This document shows, one piece after another, positions 59,559-64,000 of a stretch of DNA of 64,000 nucleotides (positions are counted from its first letter, which is position 1; each line of letters starts with the position of its first letter). The translations under genes were made by a program, and so were the position numbers. The DNA is from Pseudobacteriovorax antillogorgiicola (lineage in GTDB: Bacteria; Bdellovibrionota_B; Oligoflexia; Oligoflexales; Oligoflexaceae): the NCBI RefSeq assembly GCF_900177345.1, contig NZ_FWZT01000004.1, positions 186,001-250,000 of the forward strand, read 5' to 3'. Under the pieces are notes generated by a model, which worked only from the letters and a program-made list of their open reading frames with translations, did no database searches and had not been told where the DNA came from.

Positions 59559-60197
59559 ATGGACGCCCCGTTTATGGTAGCGGTATCTGGTGGGTCTGGA
59601 GCCGGCAAAACCACCTTTGTGAAGAATCTCACGGAGCGTTTGGCTGCTGAAACACCATTGATTATTTCGATGGATGACTACTATCGCGATCTGTCGCACC
59701 TTAGCCCAGAAGAGCGAACATCAGTGAACTTTGATCATCCCAAAGCTATTGAGCGAGAGCTGGTCCATGAGCAAATTAGCTTGCTACGTGCCGGAGTTGC
59801 AGTCGAGAAGCCTCGCTATGATTTCGCTAGCCATACCCGCACCGGACAAACTGATACCTTAACACCAGGCAAGGTGATCATCCTCGATGGAATATTCGCT
59901 TTATGCTACCCCGAGTTGTATCGCTTGCTAGACCTTAAGATTTTTCTGGATGTCGATAATGATGTTCGTGTGGTGAGACGTATTGGGCGCGATATGGCCG
60001 AACGAGGACGGAACTTCGAAAGCTGCGCCCAGCAGTACTTAGGCTCCGTGAAGGCGATGCATGAGACGTATATCGAGCCAACAAAGTGCCATGCTGATTT
60101 TGTGGTGCCTTGGCGTGAGTTCAATCATCGCGCTGTCATGTACCTGTCCGAGCTAATCAAGTTCGAGTTGGCAAAGGATGCCCAAGCCGAGAGTTAA
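59559..60197 (+). CDS. udk: Uridine kinase
   Basis: 212 residues of the uridine/cytidine kinase family. Walker A GGSGAGKTTF (residues 10-19), followed by ISMDDYYRDLSHL, 'NFDHPKAIERELV', KPRYDFASHTRTGQTD, IILDGIFALC and RRIGRDMAERGR, all in Udk order. It phosphorylates uridine or cytidine to the monophosphate with ATP or GTP for pyrimidine salvage. Length is normal (E. coli Udk has 213). No other nucleotide gene is nearby. The next recognisable element is a hairpin about 115 bases beyond the stop. Confidence 0.95.
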   Translation: MDAPFMVAVSGGSGAGKTTFVKNLTERLAAETPLIISMDDYYRDLSHLSPEERTSVNFDHPKAIERELVHEQISLLRAGVAVEKPRYDFASHTRTGQTDTLTPGKVIILDGIFALCYPELYRLLDLKIFLDVDNDVRVVRRIGRDMAERGRNFESCAQQYLGSVKAMHETYIEPTKCHADFVVPWREFNHRAVMYLSELIKFELAKDAQAES

Positions 60198-60312
60198 GGC
60201 CCAGTATTTTACATGGGCGTTCCTAAAAACCTAACTATATCTAGTCATTCGCTCGACGAACAGTTTTCGAGCTATCCCTGATAACGCTAGGCGCTATCTC
60301 GAAAGGAAGACT

Positions 60313-60360
60313 GGAGGCTAAAGACATGACTTCTTGGTAAGTCTAGCTTGAGCCTCCTTT
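60313..60360. terminator. Compound hairpin downstream of udk
   Basis: GGAGGCT (60313-60319) pairs with AGCCTCC (60351-60357), and inside it GACTT (60328-60332) pairs with AAGTC (60339-60343). TTTGCCTTTC follows on the plus strand. Further upstream, TTTCGAG and CTCGAAA near 60267 and 60295 form another inverted repeat. The gap 60198-60508 contains these structures but no gene. Confidence 0.4.
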
Positions 60361-60508
60361 GCCTTTCAGGATTAAATGGCAAGTAACAACCTTTGATGGT
60401 TCTATAGTCTTGGGGCTGTTGATGTTTTGAACATAAGTATCGTCTAGCTCGTCCCATGGTTTCAATCTAGCAGAACAAGCACTCATGAGCCAAAGACATC
60501 GCATGGGA

Positions 60509-60964
60509 TCAAACGTCTTTGGCTAGCGCCTCGATTTCTTCGACAGAGAGCTTTGTAGCTTCCGCAATAAGCATCTTATCGAGGCCTTTTTGAAGTAGTG
60601 CAAGAGCAATGGCTCGTTGAGCTCTCGTCTGGCCTCTTGCTTCACCCCTGGCTTCGCCTCTTGCTTCACCTTCAGCAATCCAATTATCGATCTTTTTAGA
60701 AAGCATGATTTCAACCTCGTCCAAACTTTTCACTTTAATGGAAGGATCTCTTTCCTCCACGCGAGTCGCGGCAGTTACATATGCTATAGATGCTTGCGCA
60801 ATATCAGCAAACTCAGCAGAACTTCCAAAACCCGTTTTAATAGCAAAAACGTCGTGTATAGATTCTTCTGGTCTGCTTGCTCTAGAGCAAATATGGGTGC
60901 CACAAATTTTCGTCTGTCTTAGAATATTTGTATTGGCAAGGGATAACAGGCGGTTTACGGCGTT
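60509..60964 (-). pseudogene. Rpn/PD-(D/E)XK nuclease-transposase C-terminal remnant
   Basis: The frame is open for about 150 codons from after a TGA at 60965-60967 to the TAG at 60509, but it has no ATG; the first usable start is GTG near 60760, giving 83 residues. Its C-terminal half has the signature of Rpn-type (formerly transposase-like) proteins: a charged helix, three copies of GEAR and an ending like 'LLQKGLDKMLIAEATKLS' with VEEIEALAKD. The N-terminal nuclease domain with its D/E-x-K residues is missing, so this is probably a decayed mobile-type gene. The three GEAR units come from 12-base tandem repeats. Confidence 0.5.
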
Positions 60965-61024
60965 TCAAGCGACCAGTTACCCCCAAGAAGGTGTATCAGA
61001 CTGATACATCGAGAGCCTAGCGGC

Positions 61025-61288
61025 TTACTCTTGTATCAAGTGGATGAGTTCGCCGCTTTCAGTGCTGGCTTCAATGACTTCTAGGGCTTCGAGTGTTAAT
61101 AACCTTCTTGGCTCTATGTCTTCATTGATATGATGAGAAAAAACCGTGTCCCTCTTTTCGAGAGCTTCTAAAGCAGTCGAAAAGTCAGTGGAGGATAGGG
61201 TGAACTGTCTACCAACTACGCCACCGCCGGACCCCTCACAAACCGCAATGGTACTTACTAGGGTTAATGCTAGAAATATATATTTCAT
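61025..61288 (-). CDS. Small exported protein in the HTH cassette
   Basis: 87 residues. Signal peptide about 1-18 (MKYIFLALTLVSTIAVCEG), then a Gly-rich GSGGGVVG and a polar helical part with FSTALEALEKRD and LLTLEALEVIEASTESGEL. No family recognised. The ATG at 61286-61288 lies just beyond the stop of the preceding HTH gene (61290), with GGAGAG inside that gene's end, so the two are co-translated. A longer frame to 61417 would lack a signal. Possible roles include a secreted factor or a periplasmic partner of the divergent proteins; neither is shown. Confidence 0.65.
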   Translation of the reverse strand: MKYIFLALTLVSTIAVCEGSGGGVVGRQFTLSSTDFSTALEALEKRDTVFSHHINEDIEPRRLLTLEALEVIEASTESGELIHLIQE

Positions 61289-61289
61289 G

Positions 61290-62012
61290 TTAGCTCTCTC
61301 CTTCGATAGATCCGAAAACGATGCTAACACAACTTGGCTTACAAGTCTTATCCAATGGTTCCCTGTTGGCGTTAATCTCATCCATTTTCTGAATGAAGTC
61401 GATTGTCGCATTGGCAATTTTTCTTAGATCAGATTCAGTGTACCTGCTAGCGTAGAAATATTGCCCGCTCAACTTGTCGGCGTTCATTTTTACTAGTCTG
61501 GGCGTTTTGTCGCATGCATCCAATATAGATTGTTTTGAAGTAAATAGAACTTGTTTGGAGTATAGGCGACCATTTTTTAATGTTAAGCTTCCATCATCTA
61601 GTAGTTGCTCAATTCTAGCTGCCCCGTTTTCTCCTAGTTTTTTAATCAAAGCTTTTTCGCAATAGCCAATAGAAGAAGTTGTAGCCACAAATATTTCAAA
61701 GCCTAGGGCGTCCTCTTTGTAGAACTCTACAGCAATGTCGGTTGCTGTAGCTCCTTGAAGCGCTTGTGCGACGTAACTTAGATGCTCGTTACTACTAGGA
61801 AAGGCTTTGTTTAAAAGAGTTACATACTCGCTAGGGTCCGAGGCTGTGACTCGTAATATACTTCTCGCTGTTTCTTCGTTTGGGGTTTGCTCTCCGTTCA
61901 TAATCCTTCTAATGGTGGAGGTGGCCAGCCCTGTCTTCTGCGCTAATCCAGGTACAGACCGAGAAGCGTGACCTTCCAACCAAGTACGCCAATGGTCGAT
62001 GAGATCGTCCAT
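61290..62012 (-). CDS. HTH (XRE-type) regulator with an unknown C-terminal domain
   Basis: 240 residues. Residues about 1-55 form a lambda-repressor-like helix-turn-helix: RSVPGLAQKTGLATSTIRRIMNG contains the two recognition helices. The rest (about 85-240) is a mixed domain with 'DIAVEFYKEDALGFEIFV', TTSSIGYCEKALIKKLGENG and TESDLRKIANATIDFIQKM, not assigned. Similar N-terminal-HTH proteins of roughly this size exist as paralogous regulators in Fibrobacteres and Bdellovibrionota, but I cannot name the family. GGAGAT precedes the ATG. It heads a two-gene operon and faces three exported proteins across a gap with repeated ACGCT, so it probably controls both sides. Confidence 0.75.
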   Translation of the reverse strand: MDDLIDHWRTWLEGHASRSVPGLAQKTGLATSTIRRIMNGEQTPNEETARSILRVTASDPSEYVTLLNKAFPSSNEHLSYVAQALQGATATDIAVEFYKEDALGFEIFVATTSSIGYCEKALIKKLGENGAARIEQLLDDGSLTLKNGRLYSKQVLFTSKQSILDACDKTPRLVKMNADKLSGQYFYASRYTESDLRKIANATIDFIQKMDEINANREPLDKTCKPSCVSIVFGSIEGES

Positions 62013-62087
62013 GATATCTCCAGAACAGTTGGTTTGCTAAATAATCGCTATTGATTGATTTAATATCAGAATAAGTCATAGGGCACC

Positions 62088-62146
62088 ACGCTCTTTATTG
62101 GAAAAATAGAGAGCGTAGGGACGCTTAATTTTTAGAGTGTCACGCT
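62088..62146. promoter_or_regulatory. Repeated ACGCT motifs and hairpin in the divergent promoter
   Basis: ACGCT occurs at 62088-62092, 62121-62125 and 62142-62146, plus once inverted at 62112-62116. The first and inverted copies form a 12-base stem, ACGCTCTTTATT with AATAGAGAGCGT (one T/G pair), loop GGAAA (62088-62116). Spacing of the direct copies is 33 and 21 bases, near whole helical turns. A binding array for the adjacent HTH protein is likely; direct proof is lacking. The remainder of 62013-62225 shows no gene. Confidence 0.5.
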
Positions 62147-62225
62147 TGTATGATTGAGCTTAGAAAAATCTAGATATACGTTAGGTGCATAACTTCTTTT
62201 TTGAGAAATTTCATAGGATTATGTT

Positions 62226-62732
62226 ATGGCTATTAAAAAGTTAATGGGTTCTTTGGTATTAATTTCATCTATGACTGGAACACTAGAAGCCGCTGACGAA
62301 TTTAAGTTTAGGTCGAAGTCAATAGCTGTCAATAAAACGCCTTCTTCTGCCAATATCTACATAGGCAGCCACGGAGCGCTTTTCACATGGACTAACAAAA
62401 CTGGGGAACAGAAACAAGCTCTCAATTTACGTCTATTCACTAGCGAGGAAAGCACGCTAGTCTCGAACGAGAAAAATTGTGCAAAGCAGATTACAACAGT
62501 AGTTCAATACTGTAGGCGACCAAATGCTTGCCAAGTGGGCACTGATAACGCATATGCTGATGAGGCTAAATGCCTAACTGATGTTAAGGTGATTCTAGAG
62601 CCAAGCGGTGGTGAATCTGAGCGTCTTTCAGATTGGGAGGATGTTGTGTTGCGTAACGCTCATACAGGTGAGATTATCCCCACGTTTCCTGCGGATGAAT
62701 TTTATAACGCGCAGACAATCCTAAACCAGTAG
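62226..62732 (+). CDS. Exported protein, first of a three-gene operon
   Basis: 168 residues. Signal peptide about 1-22 (MAIKKLMGSLVLISS...TLEAADE). The mature chain carries four cysteines (EKNCAKQ, QYCRRPNACQV, AKCLTDV) that suggest two disulfides, and beta-strand patterns such as HGALFTWTNKTGEQ and LTDVKVILEPSGGE. No domain recognised. The start has AGGA eight bases upstream. The next gene follows after 8 bases. The AT content and codon use are higher in A/T than in the core genes to the left, hinting at a transferred region. Confidence 0.7.
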   Translation: MAIKKLMGSLVLISSMTGTLEAADEFKFRSKSIAVNKTPSSANIYIGSHGALFTWTNKTGEQKQALNLRLFTSEESTLVSNEKNCAKQITTVVQYCRRPNACQVGTDNAYADEAKCLTDVKVILEPSGGESERLSDWEDVVLRNAHTGEIIPTFPADEFYNAQTILNQ

Positions 62733-62740
62733 GGGTTCCT

Positions 62741-63280
62741 ATGATCAAAGCGTTAGTACTATTTGTTAGCTTCGCACCGAGCGTTTCGGCTTTTTCAACT
62801 GGTTATAATCTTACTAGTAAAGAGATCATAGATAGTCTAAGTGTCACGCCGGAGCATGAGAGGCCGCCGCCGCAAGGAGTTTTCCCAAATCCTAACAACG
62901 GTCTTGGGAATGTGTGTTTTACCGATGGCGGCAAGGGTTCTTCCATACCCTCTGCTGCTCTTGAGTTGAATAGGCGCAACTATAATTTAGAGGCCGTGCA
63001 ATGTAAAACTAAGGAGCAGCTAGTTAGTATCCTCGGGGGAGTTGGGCTAGGGCTAAAGTCAGGTTCTTACGTCTGCAAGTTGTTCCCTCACCCATACGCA
63101 CAGGTTAGTGCTGTTGTTATGGACGGGAGCGCCAACGTATTTGCATGGCTGACTTTTGGTGCCAGCGTCTTAGATTGCAAAGATGATACTAGGATTGAAT
63201 TACTACTATCGGCATGTGACGAGCTTCAAAAACAAGGTATCAAGTGTCGTGCTATTGCCAGAAAACCACTATCAACATAA
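62741..63280 (+). CDS. Exported protein, second of a three-gene operon
   Basis: 179 residues. Signal peptide about 1-18 (MIKALVLFVSFAPSVSAF). The mature part begins TSKEIIDSLS, repeated in modified form (SKDILDSLS) in the next protein. Cysteines in LGNVCFTDGG, AVQCKTKE, YVCKLFPHP, VLDCKDDT, LSACDEL and IKCRAIA could give three disulfides. The C-terminal half, with 'VSAVVMDGSANVFAWLTFGAS' followed by LLLSACDELQKQG, is a mixed alpha/beta part. No domain recognised. AGGGG lies five bases before the ATG. The following gene starts 15 bases after its stop. Confidence 0.7.
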   Translation: MIKALVLFVSFAPSVSAFSTGYNLTSKEIIDSLSVTPEHERPPPQGVFPNPNNGLGNVCFTDGGKGSSIPSAALELNRRNYNLEAVQCKTKEQLVSILGGVGLGLKSGSYVCKLFPHPYAQVSAVVMDGSANVFAWLTFGASVLDCKDDTRIELLLSACDELQKQGIKCRAIARKPLST

Positions 63281-63295
63281 GTAGGATTTAGAGAT

Positions 63296-63817
63296 ATGTT
63301 AAAAAACGGAATTACCGTTATTACTATTCTTTCTTCGAGTGCAGCTTTCTCAAGTGTTGAGTCGTCAAAAGATATTCTCGATTCGCTTAGTAGTGAAAAT
63401 ATCGGAAACTACATTCAATTAGAAAGTATTTCTAGTGGTAATATTGGTGTGATCGATGTTCCTGATTTTTACGAAACGAAGAAAAAAATGCAGTTTAGGG
63501 CGTATAATGGCTTGCCAGTGATGAATCCGCAGATTTTCATTAAAGAGCTATCTTGCAAGTATTCTTATGTTGATGTTTGGAGCTTTCCCGATGGGAGTGG
63601 TGTCGCAGCTAAGCAGTTTCGAACATGGCCTGGTCGTGAAGCTATTCTAGAAAGCGATCAGATGAAGTGCGTTGTTGAGTTTGAATGTACCTATACTTTA
63701 GCTGTGGACGGTGAAAACTACACTCGAACATTCGATCCTATAAAAGTTAACATTGACGATCATGGAGGAAAGGGCTGCTTTGAGTTTGGTAGAATCAAGC
63801 TCGTGAATAATGGATAG
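63296..63817 (+). CDS. Exported protein, third of a three-gene operon
   Basis: 173 residues. Signal peptide about 1-19 (MLKNGITVITILSSSAAFS), then SSKDILDSLSSENIGNY, like the start of the second protein. The remainder is beta-rich with KKKMQFRAYNG, ELSCKYSYVDVWSFPDGSG, 'KCVVEFECTYTLAVDGENY' and GGKGCFEFGRIKL; four cysteines. No domain recognised. The same frame stays open for about 50 codons after the TAG stop (see the next entry). AGGA precedes the ATG by 11 bases. It probably works with the two preceding proteins, as they share a motif and an operon. Confidence 0.7.
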   Translation: MLKNGITVITILSSSAAFSSVESSKDILDSLSSENIGNYIQLESISSGNIGVIDVPDFYETKKKMQFRAYNGLPVMNPQIFIKELSCKYSYVDVWSFPDGSGVAAKQFRTWPGREAILESDQMKCVVEFECTYTLAVDGENYTRTFDPIKVNIDDHGGKGCFEFGRIKLVNNG

Positions 63818-64000
63818 GTTGTTTTATTTGAAGGGCTGGTTATAATTACAATTGTAGCCAGCTTGATATATAGAGACAGCTTGCTAGAAGGTCTTGCAAT
63901 AGTTTTTCTATGCGACTTTATTGTCGAGTTAAAGCAAAGAGCTAAAGAGGACAAAAGACGGAAGTGAGGAGATTGCGACTCGTTCTTATACCTACGATCC
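63818..64000 (+). other. Post-stop open frame and window end
   Basis: After the TAG at 63815-63817 the same frame continues with a hydrophobic, then basic sequence (GLVIITIVASLIY, then 'LEGLAIVFLCDFIVELKQR', ending KEDKRRK) to a TGA near 63967. There is no ATG at its start. It could be a small membrane protein from a rare start codon, or the former C-terminus of the upstream gene cut by a nonsense change. Nothing else is evident before the edge. Confidence 0.3.

Noticed and set aside
60617-61004. Plus-strand ORFs over the Rpn remnant
   Set aside because: Opposite to the GEAR-repeat frame, which has the family C-terminus; no ribosome sites.

Overview
The window looks like chromosomal DNA of a free-living, flagellated Gram-negative bacterium with an unusually rich sensory and secreted-protein repertoire. 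Evidence: many lipoprotein signal peptides, outer-membrane beta-barrels, c-type cytochromes, a motA/motB stator pair, several PAS/MASE1/hybrid histidine kinases, and housekeeping genes (thrS, truC, dus, udk, sufS, type-B L31). This mixture, with abundant secreted proteases and mid-range GC, fits Bdellovibrionota/Oligoflexia (Pseudobacteriovorax-like). That placement is inference; no 16S or other marker is present. I see no tRNA, rRNA, CRISPR array, prophage or intact IS element.

Layout. 1-4.7 kb: signalling island with a PAS protein cut by the window edge, a histidine kinase with an ethylene-receptor-like membrane domain plus its overlapping response regulator, and a REC-kinase. 5-6.6 kb: sufS and a Rieske ferredoxin. 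6.9-9.3 kb: L31, then motA and motB arranged head to head. 9.3-17 kb: lipoproteins, a 36-residue membrane microprotein behind a good promoter, a degenerate CheA-like protein with a REC-STAS partner, a FecR/beta-barrel protein and a metallo-beta-lactamase-fold lipoprotein. 17-28 kb: two hybrid kinases, a vWA lipoprotein with an Asp tail, a secreted protein with a possible His/Cys catalytic pair, thrS and a sulfurtransferase.

28-35.5 kb: a trypsin-LRR lipoprotein, then an operon of an outer-membrane barrel and a 1318-residue zinc metalloprotease lipoprotein. 35.6-38.7 kb: RNA-modification and housekeeping genes and a small heat-shock protein. 38.8-47.5 kb: the most striking block. It holds a YceI-like protein, a monohaem lipoprotein, a dihaem cytochrome, a dihaem cytochrome fused to an outer-membrane beta-barrel, a CX3CH lipoprotein, a second dihaem cytochrome in one transcription unit with a subtilisin-like protease, and a polyesterase-like lipoprotein, with Fur-box-like sequences in front of parts of it. 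I read this as a candidate periplasm-to-surface electron conduit.

47.6-60.2 kb: sterol-desaturase family enzyme, lipase, MASE1 kinase, REC-TPR protein with a Glu in the phospho-acceptor position, a YdiJ-like FAD/Fe-S dehydrogenase, Nudix and uridine kinase. 60.3-64 kb: a more AT-rich, accessory-looking end with an Rpn-type remnant and a divergent cassette: an HTH regulator and small exported protein on one strand, three exported proteins on the other, separated by repeated ACGCT motifs.

Taken together, nine signal-transduction proteins plus the edge-truncated one, five predicted exported hydrolases and about eight c-type haem sites in 64 kb suggest a cell that senses and digests complex surroundings and may exchange electrons across its outer membrane.
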